Source of the DNA: Bacteroidales bacterium
Lineage (GTDB): Bacteria; Bacteroidota; Bacteroidia; Bacteroidales; WCHB1-69
NCBI GenBank assembly: GCA_017615595.1
Contig: JAFZZT010000053.1
Span: 1 to 49,690, forward strand
Direction of reading: 5' to 3'
DNA length: 49,690 nt
Shown here piece after piece: positions 31,002-41,787 of this stretch. Each line of letters opens with the position of its first letter. Position 1 is the first letter of the stretch. The position numbers and the translations under genes were made by a program. The notes under the pieces were generated by a model. The model was not told where the DNA came from. It searched no databases and saw only the letters and a program-made list of their open reading frames with translations.

Positions 31002-31074
31002 TAAAAAAAGCACCAATGGAAGAGTGTTTTTTCAAAAAAGCCCGGAGCCATGCAAAACCCCTTTCATTTTTTTG

Positions 31075-31082
31075 TATTTTTG
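31075..31082 (+). promoter_or_regulatory. -7 promoter element for aspS
   Basis: TATTTTTG, 31 nt before the ATG at 31114. The leader is too short for a T-box or other large leader structure. Confidence 0.7.
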
Positions 31083-31113
31083 CGCCTTCTTTTAAAAATA
31101 TATAAGGCATACT

Positions 31114-32874
31114 ATGTATAGAACTCATACCTGCGGCGAACTGAACATCGCCCATGTCCAGCAGACTGTCACTTTGTGCGGCTGGATCCAGAAAATCCGC
31201 CATCTGGGCGGCATGATTTTCATTGACTTGAGAGATCGCTACGGCATCACCCAGCTGGCCTTCAACCACGAGACCCGTCCAGAGCTCTGCGCCCAGGCCG
31301 AAGAGATGGGCCGCGAGTGGGTCATCCAAGTGACCGGCCAAGTCATCGAACGCTACAGCAAGAACAAGAACATCCCCACCGGCGACATCGAGATCGACGT
31401 GGCGTCGCTGAAGGTGCTCAACCGCTCCCTGGTGCCTCCGTTCACCATCGAGGACGTCTCCGACGGTGGTGACGAGCTGCGCATGAAATACCGCTACCTG
31501 GACATCCGTCGCCGTCCGGTGAAGGAGAACCTCATCTTCCGCCACAAACTCGGACTGGAGATCCGCAAGTATCTGAGCGAGCAGAGCTTCTTGGAGATCG
31601 AGACCCCCTTCCTCGTCAACAGCACCCCTGAGGGCGCCCGCGACTTCCTCGTGCCCTCCCGCATGAACCCGGGCGAGTTCTACGCCCTCCCGCAGTCGCC
31701 CCAGACCCTCAAACAGCTCCTCATGATCTCCGGCATGGACCGCTACTTCCAGATCGTGCGCTGTTTCCGCGATGAGGACCTCCGCGCCGACCGCCAGCCG
31801 GAGTTCACCCAGATAGACTGCGAGATGTCGTTCATCGAACAGGAAGACATCCTGCAGATGTTTGAAGGACTGGTGAAAGACATCTTCAAAAAGTTCAAGA
31901 ACATCGACATCGAGCCCATCGAGCGCATCACCTGGGCCGACGCTATGAAATACTACGGCTCCGACAAGCCCGATGCCCGTTTCGGCATGCGCTTCGTGGA
32001 GCTCAACGACCTGTTGCAACACAAGGACTTCAAGGTCTTCAACGAGGCCGAGCTCGTGGCCGGCATCAAGGTGGATGGCTGCGGCAACTACTCCCGCAAG
32101 CAGCTGGACGGCCTCGTGGAGTTCGTCAAGAGTCCGCAGGTGGGCGCCGGCGGCCTGGTCTATATCCTCTGCAATGCCGACGGCACGTTCAAGTCGTCCG
32201 TGGACAAGTTCTACGACCAAGCCGACCTCAAGGCCGTGGCCGAGCGTTGCGAGGCGAAAGCCGGCGACCTCATCCTCATCATGTCGGGCAAGGCCATGAA
32301 GACCCGCAAGCAGTTGGGCACGCTGCGTCTGGAGATGGGCGACCGTCTCGGACTGCGCAAAGCCGGCGAGTACAAGATCCTCTGGGTCATCGACTTCCCG
32401 CTGTTGGAGTGGGACGAGGAGACCCAGCGTTTCTACGCCATGCACCATCCCTTCACCGCCCCGAAGCCCGAGCATGAGTCCATGTTGGAGAGCGATCCCG
32501 GCGCTGTCAACGCCAACGCCTACGACCTCGTCATCAACGGTTCCGAGATCGGCGGCGGTTCCATCCGTATCCACGACCAGGAGCTGCAGAAGCGGATGTT
32601 CAAGGCCCTCAACTTCAGTGAAGAGCAGGCCCAGGCTCAGTTCGGCTTCCTGATGAACGCCTTCCAATACGGTGCTCCTCCGCACGGTGGCATCGCCTTC
32701 GGCTTCGACCGTCTGTGCGCCATCCTGTCCGACTGCGACTCCATCCGCGACTTCATCGCCTTCCCGAAGAACAACGCCGGCCGCGACACCATGCTGCCCG
32801 CCCCGACCCCAATCGACCCCAAACAGCTCGAAGAACTTTACATCGACATAAAACCCATCCCTAATGGAAAATAA
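31114..32874 (+). CDS. aspS: aspartate--tRNA ligase
   Basis: 586 residues, bacterial-type length. An N-terminal OB-fold anticodon domain covers about 1-105. Class II motif 2 lies in [18 protein letters not shown], a GAD insertion domain sits in the middle (about 290-420), and motif 3 is [13 protein letters not shown] near the end. It charges tRNA-Asp; discriminating from non-discriminating activity cannot be read here. Its last 11 nt overlap the start of the polysaccharide co-polymerase gene, so translation of the two may be coupled. Confidence 0.97.
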   Translation: MYRTHTCGELNIAHVQQTVTLCGWIQKIRHLGGMIFIDLRDRYGITQLAFNHETRPELCAQAEEMGREWVIQVTGQVIERYSKNKNIPTGDIEIDVASLKVLNRSLVPPFTIEDVSDGGDELRMKYRYLDIRRRPVKENLIFRHKLGLEIRKYLSEQSFLEIETPFLVNSTPEGARDFLVPSRMNPGEFYALPQSPQTLKQLLMISGMDRYFQIVRCFRDEDLRADRQPEFTQIDCEMSFIEQEDILQMFEGLVKDIFKKFKNIDIEPIERITWADAMKYYGSDKPDARFGMRFVELNDLLQHKDFKVFNEAELVAGIKVDGCGNYSRKQLDGLVEFVKSPQVGAGGLVYILCNADGTFKSSVDKFYDQADLKAVAERCEAKAGDLILIMSGKAMKTRKQLGTLRLEMGDRLGLRKAGEYKILWVIDFPLLEWDEETQRFYAMHHPFTAPKPEHESMLESDPGAVNANAYDLVINGSEIGGGSIRIHDQELQKRMFKALNFSEEQAQAQFGFLMNAFQYGAPPHGGIAFGFDRLCAILSDCDSIRDFIAFPKNNAGRDTMLPAPTPIDPKQLEELYIDIKPIPNGK

Positions 32875-33892
32875 CAACCAATACAACTCATTTAGCATCA
32901 TCCAGTTCCTGTGGCGTTGGAAATGGTGGCTGCTGGCCATCTGCCTCGCCACCATGATCATCTCCCTCGGATGCTCCATGCTCATCAAGCCGCGGTTCAA
33001 GTCCACGGCCGTCATCTACGCGCCGCGCACCAACTCCACGGCCAAGATCTTGCTCAATGAGGAGAACTACAACGAGCGCCTCGACATCAAAGCCTATGCC
33101 ATCGAGGAGGAGACAGAGCAGATGATGCAAATCCTCAACGCGCAGGAGATCAAGGACTCCCTGATTGCCAAATACGACCTGGCCTCCCACTACGACGTCA
33201 ACACCAACAGCAAGGGATGGAAGACCAAACTCAACAAGATAGTGACCAACAACATCACCATCAAGCGCACGGAGTTTGGCGCCATCACCATCTCCGTCTC
33301 GGACGAGGATCCTCAGATTGCCTGCAATATGACGCAAGACATTCTCCGACTGCTGGACACGGTGAAGAGCCGCGCCGAAGGGGAACGCACCACCGCCGCT
33401 TACTACTCCCTCGTGGAGCAGCTGGACTCCATCAACCGGGAGATTGAACGCATAGACGACACCATCAAACTCTGCATGGAGCACGGTGTCTTTGACGTGG
33501 AGAAACAGTCTGAGCGCATGATGCAACAGTACGCCATCGCAATAGCCGGAGGCAATACCGCCGCCGCCAACCGCATCAAAGAGGAGATGAAGAACATGGC
33601 CGAATGGGGCCCGAAACTCGACGCCGCCCAGAATCTGCAATACTACTTCATCCAATATCAATCGCTCTGCAAGCAGAAGATGATGGATGCCAAACTGGAT
33701 ATGTCGAACCAGATCCCTGTCAAGTTCGTGGTGGACAACCCCACCCCCGCAGACAAGAAGTATTATCCCAAAAAATCCATCATCATGGTGGTCTCCACTT
33801 TCTGCGTCTTCCTCTTATCCATCTTAGCATTATTAATATTCGAAAAGATTAATGAGCCGACTGACAGAAAGGTTGAAACAGTGGACCAGTAA
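32864..33892 (+). CDS. Wzz-type polysaccharide chain-length determinant/co-polymerase
   Basis: 342 residues. A membrane helix at about 20-42 ([18 protein letters not shown]) is followed by a long coiled, mostly periplasmic segment and a second helix at about 305-328 ([19 protein letters not shown]). This is the two-helix Wzz/PCP layout with the Pro/Tyr-rich [15 protein letters not shown] before the second helix. It probably sets polymer length together with the Wzy-like protein encoded next. It starts inside the end of aspS and its own end overlaps the next gene by 41 nt. No tyrosine kinase domain is attached. Confidence 0.85.
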   Translation: MENNNQYNSFSIIQFLWRWKWWLLAICLATMIISLGCSMLIKPRFKSTAVIYAPRTNSTAKILLNEENYNERLDIKAYAIEEETEQMMQILNAQEIKDSLIAKYDLASHYDVNTNSKGWKTKLNKIVTNNITIKRTEFGAITISVSDEDPQIACNMTQDILRLLDTVKSRAEGERTTAAYYSLVEQLDSINREIERIDDTIKLCMEHGVFDVEKQSERMMQQYAIAIAGGNTAAANRIKEEMKNMAEWGPKLDAAQNLQYYFIQYQSLCKQKMMDAKLDMSNQIPVKFVVDNPTPADKKYYPKKSIIMVVSTFCVFLLSILALLIFEKINEPTDRKVETVDQ

Positions 33893-35327
33893 GCTCTCGA
33901 TCCGGCACTGTATTCTCGTATGTGTCGGCTTGCTGCTGCTTCTGGTGAATGGTGTTGCCGTCCTCAAAGAGCTGCCCGTCATCCCTCTGATCTCCGCGGC
34001 GGCTCTGCTGGTATATCTGGTCATCTTCCATCTGGATCTGGCCATGTACCTGATGGCCTTCAGCACCCCTTTCTCGATCATTATCAGTCATAAAGAGATT
34101 CACCTGGGACTATCCCTGCCCGCGGAGGCGTTCATGATCGCCATCTCGTTGATGTTTCTGTTCCGCATCCTCTACGACCTGCGGCTGGACAAGAAGATCC
34201 TCACCCACCCCATCTCCATCGCCTTATACGTCTATCTGATCTGGATGCTCTTGACATGCATCACCTCGGAGCTGCCGGTGGTCTCGTTCAAGTTCTGGGC
34301 CTCCAAGCTGTGGTTCACCACCTCCTGCTACTGGATGCTGACGGTGCTCATCAAGGGGGACCATGCCAAAGCGATACGGTTCTTCAACTGCTATGCGGCG
34401 GCACTGGCCATCGTCGTGATCATCACCACCATCAAGCATGGCCTGAGCGGATTTGACAAGCATTATGCGCACTGGGTGATGAGTCCTTTCTACAACGACC
34501 ACACCGCCTACGGTGCCGTGCTCGCCTTCTTCCTGCCCATCACGGCGTGCTGTTTCTTCCTGCCCAAGAACAACATCTTCCATAAGTTCTTCTACGCCTC
34601 CCTGACCGTCCTGTTTGCCCTTGCCCTCTACCTCTCCTTCAGCCGTGCGGCTTGGCTCAGCCTGATCATCGCCATCGGGGTATGGATCGTCCTGAAACTG
34701 CACATCAAATTTTCCTGGCTGGTGGTCGGTGGACTGATTGTCGGCGGACTCCTATACTTCTATGCCGACGACATCCTCTACAAGATGAGCCGCAACAGCC
34801 AAGACTCCTCCACCAGCTTCGTGGAGCATATCAAGTCTATGTCCAACATCTCCACAGACGCCTCCAATGTGGAACGCCTGAACCGGTGGAACTCCGCCTT
34901 CTCGATGATCAAAGAGCGACCTGTGGTGGGATGGGGCCCCGGCACCTACCAGTTTGAGTATGCGCCATTCCAGAAAAGCAAATACAAGACCATCATCTCC
35001 ACCAACTTCGGTGACGGTGGCAACGCACACAGCGAATACATAGGCCCCTGTGCTGAGACCGGCATCCCCGGCGCCTTGACTGTCATCGTGATGTTCTTTA
35101 TGGCCCTCTACACCGGCTTGCGGACCTACAACCACACCAAAGACCCCTACGATCGGCTGTTGGCCCTCATGATGACCTTAGCGCTCATCACCTACTTCGT
35201 CCACGGCACCATGAACAACTTCCTGGACACCGACAAGCTGTCGCTGCCCTTCTGGGGCGCTTTCGCCGTGATTGTCATGACCAATATAAGGATGAACAGC
35301 AACGCCTTGGATCCGCAAGCGCCATAG
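33852..35327 (+). CDS. O-antigen ligase/polymerase (WaaL/Wzy family) membrane protein
   Basis: 491 residues with about eleven hydrophobic helices. The long periplasmic loop near residues 310-410, holding VVGWGPGTYQFEYAPF and GGNAHSEYIGPCAETGIPG, is the Wzy_C/O-antigen ligase signature. LYLSFSRAAWLSL is the helix typically just before it. It should polymerise or ligate surface glycan on the periplasmic side. The start overlaps the Wzz-like gene by 41 nt. It ends 2 nt from the convergent type B cargo gene. Polymerase and ligase cannot be separated by sequence alone. Confidence 0.87.
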   Translation: MSRLTERLKQWTSKLSIRHCILVCVGLLLLLVNGVAVLKELPVIPLISAAALLVYLVIFHLDLAMYLMAFSTPFSIIISHKEIHLGLSLPAEAFMIAISLMFLFRILYDLRLDKKILTHPISIALYVYLIWMLLTCITSELPVVSFKFWASKLWFTTSCYWMLTVLIKGDHAKAIRFFNCYAAALAIVVIITTIKHGLSGFDKHYAHWVMSPFYNDHTAYGAVLAFFLPITACCFFLPKNNIFHKFFYASLTVLFALALYLSFSRAAWLSLIIAIGVWIVLKLHIKFSWLVVGGLIVGGLLYFYADDILYKMSRNSQDSSTSFVEHIKSMSNISTDASNVERLNRWNSAFSMIKERPVVGWGPGTYQFEYAPFQKSKYKTIISTNFGDGGNAHSEYIGPCAETGIPGALTVIVMFFMALYTGLRTYNHTKDPYDRLLALMMTLALITYFVHGTMNNFLDTDKLSLPFWGAFAVIVMTNIRMNSNALDPQAP

Positions 35328-35329
35328 CG

Positions 35330-37789
35330 TTACCGCACTATCGTCAAGGAACCGTTGTAATTGACGGTCTTCATTTTTCCTTTATAGTAAAAGCTGTAAT
35401 AATAGACCCCGTCTGATAGATTGGAGCCATCGAACACCTGGTCGCCCAGAGTGATGACGCCGTCACGGGCAAAGGTGTCGTAGTTCTTCGCCTGATACAC
35501 CTTCTTGCCCCAGCGGTCGTAGATGTAGAGCTTGTTGGTGCGATACTCATCCGGGTCTTCCGGGTTGATATTCGTATTCAGATTCTGGATGGCGAACACA
35601 TCGTTGAAACCGTCTCCGTTCGGGGTGATGACATTGGGGAAGATCAGATCCTGCTCGATGACCACCGTATGGGCGATCTCGCTGTTGCAGCCCGAAGGCG
35701 TGATGATGTTGAGCGTCACGACATAATCGCCCCACTGCGTGTAGGTATGCACAGGTGAGAAGGTGGCGCTGTCGATGGTTCCGTCTCCAAAATCCCAGAC
35801 AACGGAAGCACCGGCCGAGAGAACCGAGTCGGCATAGTTGGTGAAGATCACATTGCCGTCGTTCTCAGCCATGAGGGAGATCTCTGGAGTGGCCTCGAAA
35901 TCTGCCGTAGGCTGGAAATTGGCCTCTATGAAGACAGGCACATACAGGGAATCAACACAGCCGTATGGCGTGGACAGGCGGAGGAACAAAGAAAAAACGC
36001 CCGGCTCAACAAAATCAAAGGTGGGATTCGATTCTACGGAGGCGTATGCCAACTGGCCATCGGCATCGTAGAGATACCACTCGTACAAACAAGAGTCCGG
36101 CGTGCTATTATCGGTGACATGCACCGACAAGGGGATACAGCCCTGCCGCGGTTCAGCCTCGAAATCAATATGGGGTTGCGCCACCGAGATGACCCGGATG
36201 GTGTCGTGGCCAGCGCACTGGTAGAGGCCATTCAGGGAGGTGCCGATGATGCTCACATCATAATAACCATCTGCCAACACATAGATACTGCTGGTGGTAT
36301 CGCCCGTATTCCATTGGATAGATACATCGGAGGGCACGCTGTCCAACGACAGCTCCAGCATGTCGCCATGGCATAGATACACATCTTCTCCCAGATCGGG
36401 ATTCATGCTTTCCACAATCTCCACATTCATCACCACGGCATCGTCCACGCCGTTAGGATTGACCACAACGTGCTCCAAGGAGTCGGATTCCGTAAACGTG
36501 ACGCCATACCAATTGAAAGGCAGGTCGTAGGAGCAGATGGCGGTATCTTCAAAATGGCGCACCAGCACCTGGATGGTATCGGTGACCCCGCAATTGGTCA
36601 ACTTGAAGAAGGAGATGTCGTCCAAACCGAAGTCGTTGCCACCGCCAGCTGTGTTTTGGTTGATGATGGAGATGGTGGCTTGGGTGTTGGTGCCGCTGTT
36701 CCAGACGATATAGAAAAGTTCCCATGTATTGACTTGTCCGTATTGGGACGGGGCGGTGAATATATTGCCTATCTGCTGGCCGTTAATACTGAACTGGAGC
36801 TGTGCCCACGGACTCAGACACACCGAGGTAACCCATGTGGAAAAGGCGTAGTCGGTATAGGGCGTGACAGGGATCGTCTGCGACCAGACAGTCGTGCCTG
36901 GTGAGGTGGCCCCGTTGATGATCATATAATTGCCACTTCCTGTGGTGTGGTCGTGAGAACCTTGGAAATCGGAGTGGTAGTTGTTGGCATTGCTTCCCAC
37001 ATAATAGGTAGCCTCGCCCCAAAGATTCGTGTTGAGGGTGTAACTGCTGGTGAATCCTACGCTTCCCAGCTCAAAGTCACCATTGCCGATGAGGTTGATA
37101 CCCGTGTTATAGCCTGACACGAAGACGTACATCGACTGGTCGGGAGAGCAGACCGTTTGGGAAGAGGTAGTGTTGGACAGGTAGGCGGCAGGCGACCAGA
37201 CGTAATAGTCTGCTCCTGAGGAGGAGAGTGTGATTGTCTGCCCGGGATCCAAAATGGTATCATGCGAAGAGACTATGGTAGGCTGCGGAGTCAGGCTCAG
37301 GTGGAGCGTGATGATACTGTCACAGCCCGTAGGGGTGGGCGCCGTACGCACAAAGGTCAGCTCTGTGCCACTAGCCAGACTGTCAGGAGGCAAGTTAAAG
37401 CCATGTTCGGTATAAGAATACCCTTGGCAGCCAGAACCGTAAACCGTCAGATAGACAGGTTCCCCCACCATCAACGTCATCACCACCACGCTGTCGCTGC
37501 CATCGGAGGCAGTGAGCGTCACCATTTGAATGCCCGCTTGGGAAAAGAGCACCCCATTCCAAATATAGGGCAGCTGATTGGTGCAGATGCCCATCTGGAC
37601 ATAGGTCGTATCACTCAAGGTGCGATGCACATCTTTTATTGGAAACATCTTATTGTCAGCAGCTTGCATATTCTGAATGCCGACCAGCACCAACATCATG
37701 ACCCATAACAAATGAAAACAACCAGACGACAGGCTCCTTCGCGCATGGGATGAAGCAAAACGGACAGATGGGGCTTTCAGCGTGTTCAT
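35330..37789 (-). CDS. PKD-containing protein with gliding-motility-type (type B) T9SS C-terminal domain
   Basis: 819 residues from the ATG at 37789. An N-terminal signal peptide (to about residue 43, IQNMQAA) precedes several beta-sandwich regions, including a GNGDFELGSVGFTSSYTL carbohydrate-binding-like segment near residues 235-405. A PKD-type domain (VVWDFGDGTIDSATF, then VHTYTQWGDYVVTLNI) lies at about 630-720. The last 90 residues are the type B sorting domain: FPNVITPNGDGFNDVFAI, YIYDRWGKKVY, LSDGVYYYSFYYKG. It should be exported by T9SS to the cell surface. Type B cargo is often paired with PorP/SprF, but that module is 19 kb away here. Confidence 0.9.
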   Translation of the reverse strand: MNTLKAPSVRFASSHARRSLSSGCFHLLWVMMLVLVGIQNMQAADNKMFPIKDVHRTLSDTTYVQMGICTNQLPYIWNGVLFSQAGIQMVTLTASDGSDSVVVMTLMVGEPVYLTVYGSGCQGYSYTEHGFNLPPDSLASGTELTFVRTAPTPTGCDSIITLHLSLTPQPTIVSSHDTILDPGQTITLSSSGADYYVWSPAAYLSNTTSSQTVCSPDQSMYVFVSGYNTGINLIGNGDFELGSVGFTSSYTLNTNLWGEATYYVGSNANNYHSDFQGSHDHTTGSGNYMIINGATSPGTTVWSQTIPVTPYTDYAFSTWVTSVCLSPWAQLQFSINGQQIGNIFTAPSQYGQVNTWELFYIVWNSGTNTQATISIINQNTAGGGNDFGLDDISFFKLTNCGVTDTIQVLVRHFEDTAICSYDLPFNWYGVTFTESDSLEHVVVNPNGVDDAVVMNVEIVESMNPDLGEDVYLCHGDMLELSLDSVPSDVSIQWNTGDTTSSIYVLADGYYDVSIIGTSLNGLYQCAGHDTIRVISVAQPHIDFEAEPRQGCIPLSVHVTDNSTPDSCLYEWYLYDADGQLAYASVESNPTFDFVEPGVFSLFLRLSTPYGCVDSLYVPVFIEANFQPTADFEATPEISLMAENDGNVIFTNYADSVLSAGASVVWDFGDGTIDSATFSPVHTYTQWGDYVVTLNIITPSGCNSEIAHTVVIEQDLIFPNVITPNGDGFNDVFAIQNLNTNINPEDPDEYRTNKLYIYDRWGKKVYQAKNYDTFARDGVITLGDQVFDGSNLSDGVYYYSFYYKGKMKTVNYNGSLTIVR

Positions 37790-37959
37790 AACGGGACTTC
37801 TGGTTATCAATTTATAGTCATATTTAATAATTTTGCAAAAAAACAATGTTTTTTCAACAATCACATTATCCAATAGCGTGTAAAAATGTTCCAATACAAC
37901 GATAAAGGTTACGGGCAACGGTGTAAAAATCTTATCGTGCAAAAGTGGTGAAAAATGTG

Positions 37960-37967
37960 TATTTTTG
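37960..37967 (+). promoter_or_regulatory. -7 promoter element for the valS operon
   Basis: TATTTTTG, 26 nt before the ATG at 37994. Confidence 0.7.
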
Positions 37968-37993
37968 CCACCTTTAAAAAATTAACATCAATA

Positions 37994-40627
37994 ATGGAAT
38001 TAGCAACGAAATACAATCCCCAAGAGGTAGAAGACAAATGGTATCAATATTGGATCGAGCATAGACTGTTCCACTCGGAGCCTGACAGCCGTCCGGCCTA
38101 CACCATCGTCATTCCGCCGCCCAATGTGACGGGCATCCTGCACATGGGCCACATGTTGAACAACACCATCCAGGATATCCTGATCCGCCGTGCCCGCAAG
38201 CTGGGCTTCAACGCTGTCTGGGTACCCGGCACCGACCATGCCTCCATCGCCACGGAGGCCAAGGTTGTCAACATGTTGAAAGAAAAAGGGATTGAGAAGA
38301 AAGACCTCTCCCGCGAGGAGTTCTTAAAGTATGCTTGGGAATGGAAGGAAAAGCACGGCGGCATCATCCTCAAACAGCTCCGCAAGCTCGGTGCCTCCTG
38401 CGACTGGGACCGCACCAAGTTCACCATGGACGAGGAACTCTCCGAAGCGGTGATTGACGTGTTCGTGGATCTGTACAACAAGGGCCTCATCTACCGCGGC
38501 GTGCGCATGGTCAACTGGGACCCCAAGGCTCTGACCGCCGTCTCTGACGAGGAGGTCATCTACAAAGAGTTGCAATCCAAGCTCTACTATGTGCGCTATC
38601 AGATCGAGGGCGAGCCGGGCGAGTACATCACCATCGCCACCACGCGTCCCGAGACCATCTTGGGCGACACGGCCATCTGCATGCACCCCGAAGACGAGCG
38701 TTACGCCAAGTACAAGGGCAAACGCGCCATCGTGCCCCTCGTGAACCGTTCCATCCCGTTGATTTATGACGAGTATGTGGAGCGTGAGTTCGGCACGGGC
38801 GCCCTCAAGATCACGCCCGCCCACGATATCAACGACTACAACCTCGGCATCAAGCATCATCTGGAGACCATCAACATCTTCAACGACAACGGCACGCTCA
38901 GCGAGGCCGCGCAGTTCCTGGTCGGCATGGACCGCTTCGAGGCCCGCAAGGCCATCATCCCGTTGCTGGAAGAGAGCGGCAACCTCGTGAAGATCGAGGA
39001 CTACACCAACAAGGTCGGCTTCTCCGAGCGCACCAACGAGGTGATCGAGCCCAAACTCTCCCTGCAGTGGTTCTGCAAGATGGAGTCCTTGGCTAAACCA
39101 GCCCTGGAGGCCGTCATGAAGGACGACATCAGATTCTATCCGGACAAGTTCAAGAACACCTACGCCCACTGGATGGAGAATGTGAAAGACTGGTGCATCA
39201 GCCGCCAGCTGTGGTGGGGACATCGCATCCCCGCTTACTACCTGCCCAACCACGAGTTTGTGGTGGCGCACAATGCCGAAGAGGCCTTGCAGATCGCCCA
39301 GACAAAGTTCCCCGAGCTCAACCTGACCGCCGCCGACCTGAAACAGGACGAGGATGTGATGGACACTTGGTTCTCCTCCTGGCTGTGGCCCTTGTCGGTC
39401 TTCGACGGCATCCGTCATCCCGACAACCCGGAGATCAACTATTACTACCCCACCTCCGCTTTGATCACAGCCCCCGACATCATCTTCTTCTGGGTGGCGC
39501 GTATGATCATGGCTGGCTTTGAGTGGCGCGGCGCCATCCCGTTCAAGGATGTCTATTTCACCGGCACCGTGCGCGACAAGCTGCACCGCAAGATGTCGAA
39601 ACAGCTGGGCAACTCCCCCGACCCCATCCTGCTGATGGAGCAATACGGCGCCGATGGCGTCCGCTTCGGCATGATGCTGAGCTCCCCCGCCGGCAACGAC
39701 CTACTCTTCGACGAGTCGCTGTGCGAACAAGGCCGTAACTTCAGCAACAAGCTGTGGAACGCCTTCCGTCTCGTCAAAGGCTGGACCATCGACCCGAACA
39801 TCCCGCAGCCCATCCACTCCCAGACCGCCGTCCTCTGGATGCGTGAACGTATCCAAGAGGTGCTCGTCAAAGTGGAGGAGTCCTTCAAAGACTACCGTCT
39901 CTCCGAAGCCCTCATGGCCATCTACAAGCTGATATGGGACGACTTCTGCTCCTGCTTCCTTGAGGTGGTGAAGGCTGCCTATCTGCAACCTGTCGATCAG
40001 AAGACTTACGACGAGATCATCGGCATCTTTGAGACGCTAATGGAGATCCTGCATCCCTTCATGCCGTTCATCACGGAAGAGTTGTGGCACGAGTTGCGCG
40101 AGCGCACTGCTGACGCCAGCATCATGGTCACCCCCATACCCAAGGCAACAGGCACGGTCAACCAGGAGCTGCTGGACGATTTCGCCAACACCCGCGAGGT
40201 CATCGAGCAGGTGCGCAGAATCCGTTCCGAGAAAAACATCGCCAACAAGCAGGCGCTCACCCTGCATGTCCACAGCGACAAGCCCGCCAACGAAGGCTTG
40301 GACGCCGTCATCCGCAAACTGGCCAACGTGGAAGAGATCTGCCATGTGGCCCCCGATGCGGAAGTCAACGGTGCCTCCTTCATCCTGCAGAACATCCAGT
40401 ACTCCGTTCCTCTTACCGGCCTCGTCAATGCCGAAGAAGAGATCAAGAAGCTGGAGGCCGACCTGAAGTATGCCGAAGGATTCCTGCAAGGAGTGATGAA
40501 GAAGCTCTCCAACGCCAACTTCGTCAATAACGCCCCGCAAAAGGTGGTCGATATCGAACGGAAGAAACAGGCTGACGCAGAAGAGAAGATCCGGATCATC
40601 AAAGAGCAACTTTCCAAACTGCAATAA
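37994..40627 (+). CDS. valS: valine--tRNA ligase
   Basis: 877 residues from the ATG at 37994; the upstream in-frame ATG at 37955 lies before the -7 box and is rejected. HIGH-type motif HMGH is at 50-53 in [13 protein letters not shown]. The CP1 editing domain lies between, and KMSKQ is at 533-537. A C-terminal coiled coil (about 800-877, [20 protein letters not shown]) is typical of bacterial ValRS. It charges tRNA-Val and edits mischarged Thr. It heads a tightly spaced five-gene operon: 40631, 40831, manA, trmN6-like. Confidence 0.97.
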   Translation: MELATKYNPQEVEDKWYQYWIEHRLFHSEPDSRPAYTIVIPPPNVTGILHMGHMLNNTIQDILIRRARKLGFNAVWVPGTDHASIATEAKVVNMLKEKGIEKKDLSREEFLKYAWEWKEKHGGIILKQLRKLGASCDWDRTKFTMDEELSEAVIDVFVDLYNKGLIYRGVRMVNWDPKALTAVSDEEVIYKELQSKLYYVRYQIEGEPGEYITIATTRPETILGDTAICMHPEDERYAKYKGKRAIVPLVNRSIPLIYDEYVEREFGTGALKITPAHDINDYNLGIKHHLETINIFNDNGTLSEAAQFLVGMDRFEARKAIIPLLEESGNLVKIEDYTNKVGFSERTNEVIEPKLSLQWFCKMESLAKPALEAVMKDDIRFYPDKFKNTYAHWMENVKDWCISRQLWWGHRIPAYYLPNHEFVVAHNAEEALQIAQTKFPELNLTAADLKQDEDVMDTWFSSWLWPLSVFDGIRHPDNPEINYYYPTSALITAPDIIFFWVARMIMAGFEWRGAIPFKDVYFTGTVRDKLHRKMSKQLGNSPDPILLMEQYGADGVRFGMMLSSPAGNDLLFDESLCEQGRNFSNKLWNAFRLVKGWTIDPNIPQPIHSQTAVLWMRERIQEVLVKVEESFKDYRLSEALMAIYKLIWDDFCSCFLEVVKAAYLQPVDQKTYDEIIGIFETLMEILHPFMPFITEELWHELRERTADASIMVTPIPKATGTVNQELLDDFANTREVIEQVRRIRSEKNIANKQALTLHVHSDKPANEGLDAVIRKLANVEEICHVAPDAEVNGASFILQNIQYSVPLTGLVNAEEEIKKLEADLKYAEGFLQGVMKKLSNANFVNNAPQKVVDIERKKQADAEEKIRIIKEQLSKLQ

Positions 40628-40630
40628 ATT

Positions 40631-40822
40631 ATGAAAGCCACCTTCCGATATTTGCTCCTCATGGCAATATGTCTGGTGCCTGTTACGTTTATGCCTTATA
40701 TCCCTGAACGTTTCCCCATCGTCATCGGCATCGTGCTGGCGGTAACTATTGCCTACTGGGGCAGTTACGCTTACATCGAGAAAAAGAGGAAACAACAGGA
40801 CAAAGACAAGTCACCCTCTTGA
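40631..40822 (+). CDS. small two-helix membrane protein
   Basis: 63 residues with hydrophobic helices at about 4-21 and 29-50 and a highly charged tail (EKKRKQQDKDKSPS). It starts 3 nt after valS and ends 8 nt before the next gene, so it is within the operon. No family recognised. Confidence 0.65.
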   Translation: MKATFRYLLLMAICLVPVTFMPYIPERFPIVIGIVLAVTIAYWGSYAYIEKKRKQQDKDKSPS

Positions 40823-40830
40823 CCTCTTGC

Positions 40831-41781
40831 ATGAGAAAGGCCCTCTGCTATATCATCTTCGCAGCCGTCATCCTGACCGGCCATGCCCAGAAAAACGCTT
40901 CCGCGTTCAGAGTCTGGGAGGACTCCTTGATGGCACTGCGCGACCAAGTGATGCAGGAGCCTGACGAGACCACGCGCCTGTCGTTGAACGAAGACTTCAT
41001 GTCGCTGCTCGAAGAGGTGCTCCAGATGCCCAACTCCTTTCAGTTTGGATGGGACTCCACCCAGAACTACGCTGTGCTCACCTCCCCCGACCATCTTTTC
41101 AAGATCTTCACCTGGTACATAGTCAAGGACAACCAGACGGTCGAGAACTTCGGCTTCATCCAGGTCTATAATGAAGCACGCAAAAAATATGTGCTCTTCC
41201 CCTTGTACGACAAGCGGAATGTCATCGACTTCCCCAAGTCACAAATCGGCAACCACAACAAATGGTATGGGGCGGTATATTACCGGATGATTCCCGTCAA
41301 AGAGAAAAACGCCACCTACTACACCTTGCTGGGATGGAATGGCAACAACCTGTTCACCAACCAGAAGATTATCGAGATCTTGCACTTCAACAAGGATATG
41401 ACGCCGGTTTTCGGGGCGCGGGTATTCAAAGGGTATCCGGAACGCGTCACCCGCGTCATCCTGGAGTACTCCAAGAATGCAACGCTGCACCTCAACTACG
41501 AAGACCAACAATATATGGTCAGCACGGGAAAATTCAACCCGAAGACACAACAAACTGAATACAAACTCGTCAACAGCCCCATGATCATCTACGACGAACT
41601 CATCCCGATGGAAGAAGGGATGGAGGGACTCGCCGCCTATTTGGTGCCGGAGTCGAGTTTGAGCCAGGGCTTTCTGGAACAGGACGGTCAGTGGCACTAT
41701 ATGAAGCGCGTGCGCGGCACCAACCCCGACAGGGTCAAGCCCGAATATCAGTACAAACCCCGACAAATCTATAATCCATAA
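40831..41781 (+). CDS. exported protein of unknown function
   Basis: 316 residues from the ATG at 40831; a TTG at 40819 is less likely. A signal peptide ends at about residue 19 (LTGHAQ). The mature protein is soluble-looking, with WYIVKDNQTVENFGFIQVYN, a GWNGNNLFTNQKIIEIL segment and YKPRQIYNP at the end. I do not recognise a named domain. The gene lies 8 nt after the small membrane gene and 6 nt before manA, so it is in the valS operon. Confidence 0.75.
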   Translation: MRKALCYIIFAAVILTGHAQKNASAFRVWEDSLMALRDQVMQEPDETTRLSLNEDFMSLLEEVLQMPNSFQFGWDSTQNYAVLTSPDHLFKIFTWYIVKDNQTVENFGFIQVYNEARKKYVLFPLYDKRNVIDFPKSQIGNHNKWYGAVYYRMIPVKEKNATYYTLLGWNGNNLFTNQKIIEILHFNKDMTPVFGARVFKGYPERVTRVILEYSKNATLHLNYEDQQYMVSTGKFNPKTQQTEYKLVNSPMIIYDELIPMEEGMEGLAAYLVPESSLSQGFLEQDGQWHYMKRVRGTNPDRVKPEYQYKPRQIYNP

Positions 41782-41787
41782 GCAGTT

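Noticed and set aside
30994-31113. T-box or other leader before aspS
   Set aside because: The -7 box leaves a leader of roughly 25-30 nt, too short for a T-box; none of its conserved bases are seen.
30799-33015. A 738-codon open frame on the minus strand opposite aspS and radA
   Set aside because: It is antisense to a clear aspS and overlaps radA; its residues are low-complexity and it arises from the GC-rich third positions of the real gene.
38324-39643. A 439-codon minus-strand frame opposite valS
   Set aside because: Shadow of valS, with no recognisable domain or promoter.
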